A DNA stretch of 64,000 nucleotides. Source: Porphyra umbilicalis. Lineage: Eukaryota > Rhodophyta > Bangiophyceae > Bangiales > Bangiaceae. The stretch is taken from NCBI GenBank assembly GCA_002049455.2, contig KV918766.1, positions 372,001 to 436,000 on the forward strand. Reading direction: 5' to 3'. The position numbers and the translations under genes were made by a program. The notes under the pieces were generated by a model, which did no database searches, was not told where the DNA came from, and was given only the letters and a program-made list of their open reading frames with translations. Each line of letters starts with the position of its first letter. Position 1 is the first letter of the stretch. Of the stretch, positions 11,873 to 24,045 are shown one piece after another.

Positions 11873-14419
11873 TCAACCGCGCCGCACTCCTTCGATCAAA
11901 CCACGATCACGTGCGGAAAATGACACGATTGGGCAGGATCCATGTCCCAGTGTTCTCAGCACGATCAAAAAAAGGGGTCGAAAGGAGTGGAGAAAGACTG
12001 TAATCCGCACCGACACAATGCGCGCCGCACACTCCGCGGCGTCGTCCTCAAAGTAGACCATCGTGTTTTGCGCGTTGCGGCCGCACCCCTCCCCCTGCAC
12101 GAGCGGGTTTGGGCCCTCCACAAGCACGGCCGAGATGGTGCCGACGCGGCGCTCACTCGCCTTGGGCGCGTCCCTAGTGACCTGCCGGTTGATGCACGTG
12201 AGGCGGTCCTCCTTGACCGCCTCGGCCAGTTGGTCCTCCCACACCCCCGCGGGTGTGTTGGGGCGCGCCGAGTAGGCCGCCGTGTGCACCGTGTCCAACG
12301 TCAGACGCTGCATCAACGCAAGCGTCTTTTCAAACTGTTCCTCCTTCCCGCCCGGGAAGGCCACAATGGGGACGGCGGTTACGAAGGCGTCTGGCATACC
12401 CTGTCGGATGAGCCGCACGATCCGCTCGTACCGTTCGAAGGTGTAATCATGGCTGATGCGGCGGAGGACGGTGTTGTCGCCCGCTGGGAAGGGCAGGTGG
12501 AAGTGGTTGGCAAACGTCGGCAGCGCCGCGACGTTGCGGATGAGGCACTCGGTCTTGTAGCGCGGGTGGGAGATGGTGAAGCGGTAGCGGAGTATGCCGG
12601 GCACGTCCAAAATGGCCTCAAAGAGCGCCGTTAAGTTGGTCCGGGGAAGTAAGTTGCGCCCGTACGCGTCAACGTTTTGGCAGAGGAGCACCATCTGCAC
12701 AATACACTGTGCTGAAAGCGCCTAAATCTCCTCGCGGATGGCGGCAATGGGGCGGGACTACTTCAGGCCGCGCACATTGGGAACAACGCCTGCGTAAGAA
12801 AGAAGCCAGCAAGCAACAAGGAGAAGCAACAAGCGGACAGTCAGGCAAGCGCGAAAAGCGCAAGAAGTGGTCAATTCAGCTGCTAGGGAAGCGAAACACA
12901 AGAGCAGCTACCCTACCTCCATGGGCTGAGTGAATCCAACAAAAATCCCGAGGCTCGCAGAATTGCTCCACCCCGTACGGACGCGAGCATGGTGTCCCAC
13001 AGGATCACGGCAAAAACATACAATATGTACAACTATGCAAACACAATGAAAGGGCAGGACATGACAAGCAAAGAAAGAAGAACAAGAGCAGCCAGTGTGT
13101 CTTGAGACAATGCACGTCAGAAAACGTCCCGCAATTCCGACATTCCTCGCGCACTCACCACAGTACCACCAACAAGCATCGGTGGGTTCATCCAGTAGGT
13201 GAGTTATCCCACCACCGGGCCTCCCCACGCACCGCTCCAAGCACCCGTAAATGACATTGACCCAGGCGGTCGTGCCGCTCCCCCGACGGGGCTTGGTCAG
13301 GTCCTCTCTCACATGCACCGGCTCAGTCGCAACCACCTGCACGCCGTTGGTGCGCACGTCTTCGAGCAGCTCGCCCAGCCGGTTGGCGTACTGCGGCCCG
13401 AGGATGAGGTCGAATTTGGGGACGCGGCGGAGGAATTTGCTGCCCTCCTGCTGCGCAACGCAGCCGGCCACGACGAGCGTCCTGTCGCTCATCGCCGCTC
13501 ACCGGCGCGCGGCGTGGCGGCCAAGCGCCGAGTAGACCTTTTGCTCCGCATGGTCCCGAATGCTAGACGTGTTCCACACCACCACCGCCGCCTTCTGTAC
13601 GTCGTCGACGGGCGCGTAGCCGGCCGACTCCAATTCTGCGGCCATCCGCTCGGAGTTCGCCTCATTCATCGCACAGCCGAGGGTGGTGATGTGGTAGCCC
13701 AAGGGCGTCGTAGGGGGGATGCCAGCCCCGGCGCCCGTGCCGTTGCGGACGCCCGCCTTGGCGCCGGCCTTGTGGCGGAACGCATCGGCCGCCCGGGGGG
13801 GGTGCTTCAGCGTCGGCCTCAGCGCGTAGCGCGCGTCTTCAACAACAAAAACGTGCCAGCCGGAGAAGTTCTCCAAGAGCTGCAGGGTGTTGGGGTGCAC
13901 GTGGGTGGCTTCCGCCAGAAGTGCCGCCGGCGGTGACCGGAGGAAGGGGGAGGGTGCCGCCCCCGCCCCCACCAACGCCGCCGCCGCCGCCACGTCCAGC
14001 AGCCCGCAGGCAGGGTCCGCCGCCACCCCCTTGTGTGGGTCCCACCAGCCGAGGTCCCCTCCCGCCGCCCGCGAAGTTGCGTCCGTGGACAAGGAGGCGG
14101 AGAGCTCCGCGAGCAACTTGTCGCCAGATTCAACGAGGCCAAACACCACCCGCGCGAGCGCCTCAGTCTCGACTTGCGCGTGGCGCAGGTGGACGGCGGC
14201 GACGGCGTCCGCCACAAAGTCATAAAAGCGCGGAGGGGCAAACGTGTCGGCCTTGCGGGCCGCCGTCGTCGTCGCTGCGCGGGGCATGGGCGTCACAGGA
14301 GATGAAGGACCACGTCGGGGGAGTGACATACGCGGGATAGGGGCGACCGCCCGCGCGGCAGCTACGCCGTGGACCGGAGGCGCCCATGTGCCGGGTGGGG
14401 TCGGCGCGAACGCGGCCAT
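11873..14419 (-). pseudogene. MiaB/CDK5RAP1-like tRNA methylthiotransferase, decayed or fragmented
   Basis: Homologue of the radical-SAM enzyme that adds a methylthio group to N6-isopentenyl-A37 of tRNAs; the style is cyanobacterial/plastid. From the ATG at 14419 there is a leader-like N-terminus and about 200 residues I do not recognise. Then the UPF0004 part: [70 protein letters not shown]. The radical-SAM cysteine motif starts [12 protein letters not shown] (13230-13210) and resumes only at 12791 with VVPNVRGLK. The rest follows: LLCQNVDAYGRN, NHFHLPFPAGDN, VTAVPIVAFPGGKEEQFEKT, TAAYSARPNTPAGVWEDQL. Three in-frame stops interrupt it: TGA at 13501-13499, and two TAG in GLK*SR and REEI*ALSA (12747-12712). 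The third cysteine codon is split or lost. Some core residues are altered (LGQN to LCQN). I judge it a pseudogene. An unusual splice pattern, including a possible 21-nt GTGAGC...CAG intron over the TGA, cannot be excluded. Confidence 0.72.
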
Positions 14420-14872
14420 GGTGGGCACGTCAACCAGGCAACAAAAGGACTGCAGCAGGAACGAGAAGGAATGAGGAATGTGAAGGTCGGGTACCAGCGG
14501 CTGGTACGCGGGCCGAACGGGAGCAGTGGCGGCAAGGAACATGAACGACGTCGGGCAATGCTCGGGCACAAAACCGTCCGAGCTCCAAGCGACGGGGACG
14601 ATGGTGGCGTTGCCGACGTCGAACCTCGTGCAGTATCGGTCCTTGCACGAGATGTCCCACGAAACCGACACGTAGTCCTCCCTTCTCGGATGGTACAGAT
14701 TCTTTTCTCGTGGATGGGATCCTTGCCACAAAGACCTTCAGTCAGTATCCGCTTACATGACAACCTTGCGCACTTGGTCAACTGTCCAGGTTACTGGATT
14801 GTTGCTGACTGCGTCGCCACATCTCCAAGATCTGACCAATGAGATGCCCTTGGGCGACTGGGATTCTGCGAT
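14420..14872. other. Upstream of the MiaB-like gene, nothing recognised
   Basis: About 450 bases holding the presumed 5' flank of the MiaB-like gene up to the left end of the pogo-like element. No conserved ORF or clear regulatory motif was seen. Confidence 0.35.
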
Positions 14873-17440
14873 ACAGTGCGTTCTCGTTATAAGAGATTCC
14901 AGGCACATGCGAGCAATACGCTGGCCTCTCGGGCGGTGACGCGCTCGGCGACGTATCGACACCGGGCACGCCAGGCACCTGCCGGGCCCTGTGACCCTAG
15001 CGGCAGCAAAATCCTTCTCAGCCACGTAACTCTAGTCGCTTTTAGCTTCATCACGACCCTTCCAACGCTGTCACGTCCTCAGATACCTGAGGACACGATT
15101 GCAGCCTGCCACCCCTCAAACGGAGAGCAAGTCCCTTGATCTAAGTATATGTGTTCCCTGGCATTTGAGAAATGGTGCTTTTCGGTATCTGAGAGCGTGT
15201 CAGCGTTCGAAGGGTCGCGATGACGCTAGAACCGAATGAAGTTAAGTGGCTGACAAGGACCGTCCTACACAGGGGTCACAGAGCCCGGACGGCGCCTGCT
15301 CCTCTGCCCCCCCCCACCGCCCCGAGTTGCGCCCGGTGACCGCGTGCAGCGACTTCCGGGTTTCGACCAGGGGTTGGTGAGGTTAAATCCTTCGAGGATA
15401 TATCCGCACAGGATACTCGTATCCATCTGGGATAAGGGCTGAGGCTGGAAGCTCGTAATGTACTCAACTCGGAGGGAAAAGAGTAGAGCCGTCCTTGTCG
15501 GAGCCCATGTGCCAGAATAGACAGTACTCAGATCGGACTTGGGACACTCCGCTTTATCCGGTAAGAGTATCGGTGAAAACGAGAGCGGCAGTGGCGCCTA
15601 GAGATTCATATGCAAGCGTGCAATCGAATCGTCAAACAAGCCACCTGTCCCATTCGTGCTAGCACAGATAGTGCAGTCTCCTGAACTTTGGCCGATCCCG
15701 ATGAGAAGAACTGTGCTGAACAGATGTACAGCAGTCATGCATCGGGCCGGAAGCGAGTTCTCGGCAAATCAGCAGTTGTGCGGACTGCAGGTTGCTCTTG
15801 CTCCCATGGTCCAGAATTGATAAGATTGCAAAACGTATCTCGACTGCTGATGCGACGCTCTGGAATGGGGCCAGCGAGAACTGGTTCCAGCCTCCAGCAC
15901 ACGCGTTTCTGACAGTCCTGCCAAGGGCTCCAGAGGGCGACAGAATCAGGGCAGTCGCCTCTCCGGCCGATCTTTCTTTGTTTCCCATTCCGCTCGCGAT
16001 GCCAGGAGAGTTGCGATCTTACGGTGCGTGTCCCAAAAAATGAGACATCGCGGATTTTCCTTTTTCTCTCGGCCCACTGGCCTTCTGCAGCGGTCCGATG
16101 ATGAAATTTGACCCACTCGGACCCTCTGCGTTGCCAGAACGGCCCCTGACACTGTAAGCAGAGGCGGCACATCCTCACGTGTCATGAGGGGAAGTATCAT
16201 TCATTGCAGCTTCGACAGGTGACGATCACGCCACCCAATCAAATGCACGGATACTAGGGAAGACATGTGCTGACAGTTTGTGCACGAAGAAATGGGCACC
16301 GCCTTAACAATAAAAACGAGAAAAAGACCGCCATGTAGCCCCCTGTGAAGAAAACTGGAATTGGGACACCTCTCATCGAAGCTCCAGTTAGCACATGAGC
16401 TTAGGCGTTGCAAACCTGTAACCCTAAGAACCTGAAAAAGACTGGCTCCAAGATCAGAGTTAGCTGAGAGGTCCACAGAACAGGGCCCACAGGCAGGTAC
16501 TAAGAAGTTGTCGGGAAAGAACCGTCTCGGGAGAGGCTCTTTCCATGGTGGCCAGTTGAAAATTTTTTCGTACCCCACCCCGCCTGCCACCGTGCAGTGA
16601 TGTGTCAGTCTTCCAGAAAACGCGCATGTATCATTTTCGGGACACGCACCATATCGAATGTCGCAATCGGAATTTTTCCTAGATAGATGCAAGTGTTCCA
16701 TCCGATGTGACTCGTGATCTCCTCCAGAAATTCTGATCTATTCCGTACTTGAGTTCTCGCTATTGTCATGAGCCCGGTATGCAATCATTATGTATCTCCA
16801 TGGATTGTATCGGAGTACTGACGAAATTTTCAGATTCCACCAATCCCTGGTTACGACGCGCCCACGATGACCAGCGGGTGATCGTGCCTGCGCGCGGGCT
16901 CTTGTTGCGACTGCTCGATGGCGGCTTCTGACGCCATCGAGTGGCACGGTTAGAGGCGGCCCGTCGGGCGGCGATCGGTCGCACCCGCCTCCCCGTGCGC
17001 CGCGTCGACCGCCCCGTCCGCCATGCGCAGTTGCGCTGCGCGGCGAAGTGACGGCCCCTCCCGTGGGCTCTGCGCGAAGCCGGAGGGCCGCCGCTGCTGC
17101 AGCGTCGGAAGCGGCACCCGTTTCCCCTCCTCACGCGCCCCCCGCTACGGCAACGTGGCCGTACGTGCCCCCGTGCGCGCTCGTGTCTACGGAGCCGGCC
17201 GGCTTACCCGGTGTCGATGCGTCGCCGAGCGCGCTACCGCCCTGAAGGCCAGGGTACTGCATGCATGTTCCTGGATTGCATCACGACACTTTGAGAGCAC
17301 CCAGTCCTGACGGTCAGGAAAATCATTTAGAAGAGAATATGGGTCGCGAGTTCTCGAATTCTCGAATGCAGTCAGTCAGGGCCAGATTTGTTCATATTGA
17401 ACCGAATCAGCTGTGTCTTACAACGAGAACGCTGGGGCTG
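14873..17440. mobile_element. Pogo/Tigger-like DNA transposon remnant with long subterminal inverted repeats
   Basis: The left end reads TA then CAGTGCGTTCTCGTTATAAG at 14874. The right end, read on the other strand from about 17434-17440, reads CAGCGTTCTCGTTGTAAGA. Inside, 14900-14990 and 17190-17285 are inverted copies of one GC-rich block containing CTCGGCGACG and TCGACACCGGG. The right arm also matches the 130-bp MITE at 37494-37623 over about 110 bases (CAGCTGATTC, AATATGAACA, CTCGCGAC, CATATTCTCTT). The left arm lacks that 110-140-bp part, so it carries a deletion. No transposase ORF is visible inside. A separate 630-bp MITE is nested at 16022-16651. I call it a non-autonomous, partly deleted pogo-group element. 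The exact right end is uncertain by a few bases. Confidence 0.6.
16022..16651. mobile_element. 630-bp TIR element, family copy C (MITE)
   Basis: Both ends carry the same inverted repeat: GGTGCGTGTCCCAAAAAATG at 16023 and its complement ending at 16650. The flanks read TA on both sides (16020-16021 and 16652-16653), a Tc1/mariner-type target duplication. It is a diverged copy of the elements at 35205-35829 and 36424-37010. A frame on the minus strand (16701-16201) stays open and parallels the frame in the other copies, with ACGPCS, SSCANWSFD and SSCTNCQ shared. It is nested inside the pogo-like element. Confidence 0.75.
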
Positions 17441-18601
17441 TTATATCGGACATTAGAGATCTTTGGCATGTCAAACGTGGATATCGACGACGTGGGTCGG
17501 GGACAAGTTTCACGCCACGTTAAGCCTTGGACTCACATTATCATCCCATATATCGCTGAGGAGGCCCTTCGACCCACGTCAAAAACCGGTACCGACCGAG
17601 GTGACCGCAGCCACGTAGCAGTTCATAAGTAGCTTACGTGGCTGCTTCCACCAATCGCTGGCATCCGTTGACATTCGATGCGCGGTCTTGCGAGTTGCGA
17701 AGGAGAGTCGACCGATCGCTCTTCTCGCCGGCAGTGCATCCGCGATCGCAGGCGTACGCACAAGGCGCCGTTACGGGGGCCGTCGGCAGTCCACCCGAGC
17801 TCGCAGGCGTTGGAACACAGCGCCGTCACCGGCGCCGTCAGCAGTCTCTACCCCGTCACACTGTAAGCGAATCCGCAAGGAGTGTGGCAGACTGCCGACC
17901 CACACTTGATACATGCCCAAGCTCCGACGGGTGGAAGTGGCTTCCTTATAGAACCAGTCGGGCGACCCAAAAATTACCCACATCCGATGCCGACGTCGCA
18001 GTTGCCTAAGGTCTCTATTACGGTCAGAAAAAGACTGTTGAAAATGTCTCTATGACCTCACGGCTGTCCATTTCCCATTCGGACAATTATGGACTGTCCG
18101 TAACGCTGAAACAGTAGACCCCCTGGAGGTGGTAACGTGACCCTTAAAGCCGCGCGAGATACAACTACGATTCGTCCGCGACACGGCCCTTGCGGGTGTG
18201 CAGGGGACGGATGCCCAACACTCGACGCACGCGGCAACGCGATGCACCGTACGCTTCCGCTTCGTCCACTGATAACATCACACACGTCCTACACGACGTT
18301 GCACGACACGGCACCTTACTACACGACGATTCATTGGCGGTAACGTTTTTCTACCCTCTCCCTGGCGCCAGTTTCCCTTCTTCCCCTATCCGTTCCACGC
18401 CTAGGTATCTTGAGCCCCCCCCCCATAGGCCCGGGGGGTCCGGAAAACCAGGTCATCATCCGCCGCCGGCCTGGCCGTCGGCCTGGCGCTGCCTGACAAT
18501 TCATTGTGCTGTCGGGGGCTCCCGGGCGCCAGGTGATGGTGTGCACGGCGGTGGGCTGTACTTGAGCGAGAGCCTACCATGCAAGCCGCAATGAGGACCA
18601 C
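17441..18601. other. Intergenic, nothing recognised
   Basis: About 1.2 kb. A short imperfect tandem duplication lies at about 17765-17850 (gccgtcggcag.. / gccgtcagcag.. with 'gcagtccacccgagctcgcag' in between). No conserved ORF. It may include the 5' part of the following hAT remnant. Confidence 0.35.
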
Positions 18602-20110
18602 TTGGTCGATTGCGCGCTTGCAAAGGCTGAGTTTTCAACAATGAACCGTGATCTTGGCCGTGCCCCCGACGGCGACCCGCTGGTGCCAGGAGTATCACTC
18701 GACTGGCTGCCTTATACCCAGCTTGCGTTTGCGGAGGCCATGTTGCGCTCCGCTATGCCCTTTGGTGCGTTTGATTCCCCTTTGTGGCGCTCGGTCTTCA
18801 CGCGGGTTAGCCACGGGCTCGTTGAAGGGCCAGACCCTCGCTAAGCTGTTGGTGGGTGGATGCTGGACAGAGTGGCAGCCAAGTACTTTGCTGTGCTGGT
18901 GGCCCACATCGTGGGAGCTACGTCCCACACGCTCTCTATCGATGAATAAACAGATTGGAGGAGCAGGGAGCTGTGAAATTTCATGATTTGGGGCCCTTTG
19001 TCTGTCTTTGTTTCCACTTTCTCTCTCGGGGCGAAGGTGGCATCAGCTGAGGCGCTGCTCAAGCGGCTCCCAGCCGAGATTCATTCCCTAGACACCCTCT
19101 TCGCAGATGCTCAGGTGGCGAACTGGCCAGCCGCAGTTGGTGGGGCGCCCGACGAGGCGTGGCTGGGCGAGGCAGTGGTTGCGTACCCACGGCTGATGGA
19201 GCTGGCCACGCAACCGGCCTGGGGGCTCGTCACTGACTCGCCCAACGTAATGGTGCGTGTGCGCCGATTGGCTCGTGCTGCGGGCGTCGCCACCGTCCCC
19301 ATCGGGTGTGCCTACCACGCCATTAATTTGCTTAGCAAAGACTGCGCCAACGTGGATCCATTTGCCGAGTCCCGGCGTGACGTAACCCGCGTGGCTGTGT
19401 TCTTCAAGCGATGTGGAAGCGGCCGCGCCGCCTTGTCGGGCGCCCTGGAGGATTTTCATGCCCTCGGGCGAGGGGTCGCCGACCTCGCGACCTTCAGCGA
19501 GTCGCGGTGGTGCGGCATCTACCTTACCGTTGAGTAGGTGCGTCGCTGCCTGCCCGCTCTGCAGGCTGTGATAAATACCAATCAGATGGCCGCGTCTTCG
19601 TTTGCCGTGCCACCCGCGGTGGAGGCATGCATCCTCGACCCGTCATTTGGGAAAGGCCTGACGGCAGCCAGCCCGTTTTTGGCCCACCTGTTCGATTGCA
19701 CAAGATTCTTGGAGGCCGACGCGGCGCCCCTATTCTCATTTGTATCAGCGTTCGTGTTCCTTTGGCTCCTATTGGACTGTGTGCGGGTGCCCGGCCTCGC
19801 CGTTGCGTCGAGCGACTACCTACGCGACCGCTTTTCAGCTCGCTTCAAGCGGACAGTTGACGCCCATGTGGCGCTGGCGTTCCACTTGGACCCATTTTGG
19901 TCACCGATGTGGGCCCGCCCGGACTCAGCGGCGCTGGGTCGCAAGACTATGATACAGTGGCGGGACCAGTCACTGAACGGGATGGCTGGGACGGACGGCG
20001 CTCTTCGCACGGAGCTGTCAAGGGAGTCGCAGAGCTTCTTGCCGGCGCCCCAAAATTGGGAAGACAGCAATAATACGGTGCAAGATGGGCATCCTAGAAC
20101 CGAGACCTGA
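18602..20110 (+). pseudogene. hAT-like transposase remnant (DUF659-like core)
   Basis: A decayed transposase-like protein read along the plus strand. Segments in order: LAFAEAMLRSAMPFGAFDSP (18720s); LLDRVAAKYFAVLV and HTLSIDE (about 18858-18945); SVFVSTFSLGAKVASAEALL (about 19000); GLVTDSPNVMVRVRRLA (the second-Asp region of hAT/DUF659 proteins); CAYHAINLLSKD; SRWCGIYLTVE then VRRCLPALQAV; and ACILDPSFG. In-frame stops follow HTLSIDE (TAA at 18946), GSCEIS/REL (TGA near 18971) and LTVE (TAG at 19535). A frame change lies near 18841-18860. The C-terminal hAT dimerisation motif is not visible. Near the 3' end, AATTGGGAAGACAGCAA (20054-20070) also forms the arms of the foldback at 34660-34749. 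Clearly non-functional. Confidence 0.6.
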
Positions 20111-21335
20111 TGCGGCCAATTCGTATTCATCAAACAACATATTGCTGATCCCTCAATTCTGTCCTCATCGTCCCGGAACAGTAGTGGACCGGCTATGAAT
20201 GAAGATCTCTGATTAGTCGAGCAGTCGAACAGCAGTGCATGTCCGGCTCGATCTGTACAGAATGTGCCGGTACGGCCCCCATTCGAACAATCGACGAATG
20301 CGTTTTTCTGCACTTGTCTGCGTATATCCCACAAACTCTCGATATCGCAGCGATTGCTGGCCGGTTGCTCGCTTGACGCGGAAGGGATCGGAAGAAAAAC
20401 GCAAGAAGAAGAAGAAGCATGGTTCTGCACGGAACAGGCGGTCAGAGAGCCAAACGAATGTCTCAGATTCGTGCTTAGCACCTGTGTGCAGCTACTTCTT
20501 ACCAATAGATGGCCAGTCCTACAAGAACCGCACGGCCAGGAACCGCTCGTGGTCGATGAGGACAGAATTGGGAGATCAGCAATATTGAAGGAGTCAGGCG
20601 TGAAACGTTTGCGTCAGTTCGTGCGTCGCGAAGGGTTCTAGCACTCCTGCTGGCCACTTGTCCGCCTCGCTCGCTATCTGCCACCACAGCGCTTGCTTCA
20701 GCTCCTGGGGCTTCTGTGTTGACGCCCCGCTCGCTTCAGCACACCGACCAGACCGCACCGTTCGCGCCGAGCCCCCCCCCCCACACCCCCAAGACTCGTG
20801 CTGCGCCACGCCAGTGGTATCAGTGCTGTGGCCGGCGCCGTCGCTCTTCGCTGGGCGCCTGTGTCGCGCGTCCCGCCCGCCCTCCGTTGACCAGCGAGCT
20901 GCCAACCACTGTGCCGCGCAACCGGCGTCGGTGCCGTTGCTCGTCGCTGGGCGCCAGTGCCGTCTGTTCCCCCCCGCCGGCTCCAGCGACTGTCGTAGGC
21001 AGCGATAGATGCAAAAGAGATACTACGTTGTTCATGAAGCCTCACCACACACCCTAACACGGCCTAGAACAGGCACCAGCACACTATCGACTACGAATGG
21101 GCGCCGCACTAAAAATAAACATCAAGCACACAACGTGCACGGAGACACAAGCTGCAGGTCCAGCGCAAAGCATCAAACACAGATTCAGGCACAGAGCGAA
21201 GCATCACACGAAGCTGCGTGTCCATAGCAAAGCTAAGTACAAAGCTACGGGCACGACACGGAGCAAGAGCAGCACATTAAGGAACAAAGAACTGCGCGGC
21301 TACGGGACAGGCAACGGGACAAAGTCAGGCAGCGT
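20111..21335. other. Intergenic, nothing recognised
   Basis: About 1.2 kb. Short ORFs on both strands lack motifs. The segment 20800-20990 has repeated 'cgtcgctgggcgcc'-type phrases (two degenerate copies about 110 bases apart), which suggests a small direct duplication. Confidence 0.35.
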
Positions 21336-23132
21336 CTACTCGGACAGCTCCGTGATATCGAGGAACGAGCGCTTAGGCGACGATCCGCCAACGAGGCGCA
21401 GATTTTCGTGCGGCGCGCCGCCCTTGGGTAGGTGCTCATCGAGGAACCGCACCTCGTTCACCCACATGGAGAAGGACCCGTCCCCGCCGACCGTCACCGA
21501 AGGGCGCTCGCCCGCCAGACGCCCGATCATGTTACGCACCTTCATGGCCACGAACGCGTTGTGGCCGCGGGTGATCTCAGATACGAGCGGGTCGCCCGCC
21601 ACCGCCGGCTCCTTGATGCGGCCGCACGCACCGACCGCCGTGCACAGCTTGGACGCGGCCGAGATGCATTTCATTTTACCAAGCGTCGCGAGCACATAGC
21701 AGCGGTAAAGGTACAGTTTCTTGGCAATCTCGACCGTCACCTCCTTGCCGACCGGCATCATCGCCGCGACAAAGGCCGCCCAGATCAGCTCGCCACACCA
21801 TTCTCAGAGGTGCAAATTCACGCGCAGTAACGGCACCAACTGGCGCATGCGCACGTACACTGACGGGTCCTTGCGAGAGGGCTGGTGCACCGTAGACCGC
21901 AGGATGACCTCGGCGCCATTAGGGCCCGACTTAATGGCCGCAGACGTGGCCTTGACGGCCTCGTCCCATTTTGCGTTGCTGCTCGGGTAGAATTCGGCCG
22001 TCACGTCCGTCAACGCCCAGCCCTCCTCGAAGTCGTCCCGGAGGAGCTTGCGAATCAGGTCGATAGTCTTTTCCGGCGCGTGGTCCGCGGCCGCGGTGCT
22101 GTTGCCCAAAACGATAGAGCGCACCTTGTAAAAGTCGTCCTTAAGCTCCTTCCACAGCTTTTCGCCCATGAGGGCGATGTGCATCAGCGTCTGCTGAATA
22201 AGGTTGACGGCGGCGTCCATTTTTTCTACGAGAAGAATCGAGCTCTTCGTCATCTCGTCAAGGCCCGTCTCAACGTCGCTGATGTGCGTCAGAAACAACT
22301 CCAGCGTAGTGTTGATGTCCTTTCCCAGCGCCTCGGCACCAGCGGCGGCCGCGGCCGGGAACTTCGGCGCGCCGTCGCCCGCCCCCGCAGCCAAATCGGT
22401 CTGCGAGCCCTGCGTCGCACTCGCCGTATGCTTTGCTGGCGAGCAGCCATTTTCCGCCGCGGGTGACAGCGAGCGAGTGAGGGTGCGCTTGCAGGTGGCG
22501 CGCAACCTTTCCATCAGCAAGTTGGTCGGCTCGAGCAACGCTGTGGTGGTAGAGGCTGAGCTGGGCCGGGGGGTGTCGGGGGCACCTTCGTCGTCCAAAT
22601 TGAGCCTCGCGCGCGAAAGACGAGCGAGGAGGGGTCACAGGCGGTGGCGGTCGCGTTATCGGCAATGTTCTTGGACAGAAGGAATGGTGTCGGCACATCG
22701 TCCCCGACTACCCACACGCTACTCGTCGCCGACGCCGTCAGTTAAGGAAGTCACGGGCGCGACCACCCCGCCCCGCGCCCATTACCGCGGAGGTGCTCGC
22801 GCCTCAAGTCCCACCAGGCATGCAGGACTTATGGAACTCCAGCATGGCCAAATGAGTTTCACCCAGGCGCAGGGAGACCGCCGCACAACGGCGGGGCGTC
22901 CCTGCACGACGGACGGCAGGTTTCCGCTGGCGACGCGCATTTCGTCCTTAGTCGTGCGCCCGAGCGGCCCGACCGATGGCAGCCCCGCTGCCGGCATCTT
23001 GGACGGCGCCGCGGTTGGCTCAACGGTCTGCGCCAAGGTCGTCCACGCGGTTGGCGACGCGGTCGGCGACGCGGTCGGCGCAGCCGACATCTCGGCCGAC
23101 AGGTCAGCTGCCGTCGCCGCCGTCATTACCAT
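21336..23132 (-). CDS. Unrecognised gene, two exons, one internal TGA
   Basis: I do not recognise this family. Exon 1 (23132-22786) starts ATG GTA ATG with an Ala/Thr/Pro-rich region. The intron 22785-22606 (180 nt) begins GTAATG and ends AG; its phase 2 is consistent on both sides (APPR|LNLDDEG). Exon 2 (22605-21336) contains the helical-looking stretches LGKDINTTLELFLTHISDVE, EKMDAAVNLIQQTLMHIALM and PEKTIDLIRKLLRDDFEEGW. It is then interrupted by one TGA at 21806-21804 (NLHL*EWCGELIWAAFVAAMM). The same frame continues for about 155 more codons (VEIAKKLYLYRCYVLATLG, TRGHNAFVAMKVRNMIGRLA) to a TGA at 21336. Without the internal stop the protein would be about 538 residues; with it, about 383. 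CTC CGA GAA to CTC TGA GAA would be a single C-to-T change. It could be a recent pseudogene or a lineage-specific or transposon-borne gene. Confidence 0.5.
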
Positions 23133-24045
23133 TGGCTACAGTCGGGGCGTCACCGACTCAGACGCAGACAACCCAGACAGCTTGGTGGTGACCAGGCGCG
23201 CGACCTTCTCGCTGCGCGCCATGCTGCACAGCAGGCCGCCAGCGAGAGGGTCGTGTTGGGGGCGCACGCGAGCGTGGCCGGGTAAAGGTCAGAGCCGCAG
23301 TGAAGAGTGGGGCACACGAGGGGATGCAAAAGTGGAAAGAGCGGACGTGGGTGCAAAACTATGGGGGCGTCGTTAGAAGCTCAGAGAGCACGCCTTTAGT
23401 AGTGCTTCTCCCCTCCTTCGGGCCGCCGCCATCCCCTTTTCCGCCTCCTCCTCACCCCCCTCCCGCCCTCCTCACCACCCATTGCCTTCCAAGCGATGCA
23501 CACTCACGCCACGAAGGCAAAAGTCGCGGCGCACCTCAAATCGAGTGTCAGAAGCCCAGTGGGCGCCGGCTGACGGGATGGTCGCGTGTGTTCCAACATG
23601 GTTAGCAAATTTCAGCAGCATCATGATCAAGGCTTGAGAATAAAGAATTGAACTGTGCACTCCGATATATTCCAAGTAATCTCACATGCATTCCGGATCG
23701 AGTTTGTGTCCATGTGAAGTATCACAATTTAGATAACTGTAGGCCGAATGAAATAATTCTGGGATGTTATTCGAAGCTCATGCTCAACAGAATTCGGATG
23801 AGTTCGGATTATGATATTCGATGACATCCGAACGTGAGCGATGGCCGCCAAATAAAAGATCGCCATGACAGGGGCGGTTCCAGCTGCGACACCTGACTCA
23901 TCAACTGGGGCGGCACGGGAGAAGTTTGCGGGGATTGCCCCATGCGCGCTGTGGGCCCATATTCCCGCCCGGTGACGACACCGTTCCGTGGCGCCTGTGG
24001 TGCCGCCGGAGGGGCCAACTATCCGAAGCGACACCGTGTGGCTGA
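23133..24045. other. Intergenic, nothing recognised
   Basis: About 0.9 kb upstream of the unknown minus-strand gene, turning AT-richer after about 23620. It should contain that gene's promoter. A small run of near-palindromic 'catccgaa/ttcggat' phrases occurs at 23690-23840. No ORF of note. Confidence 0.35.
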
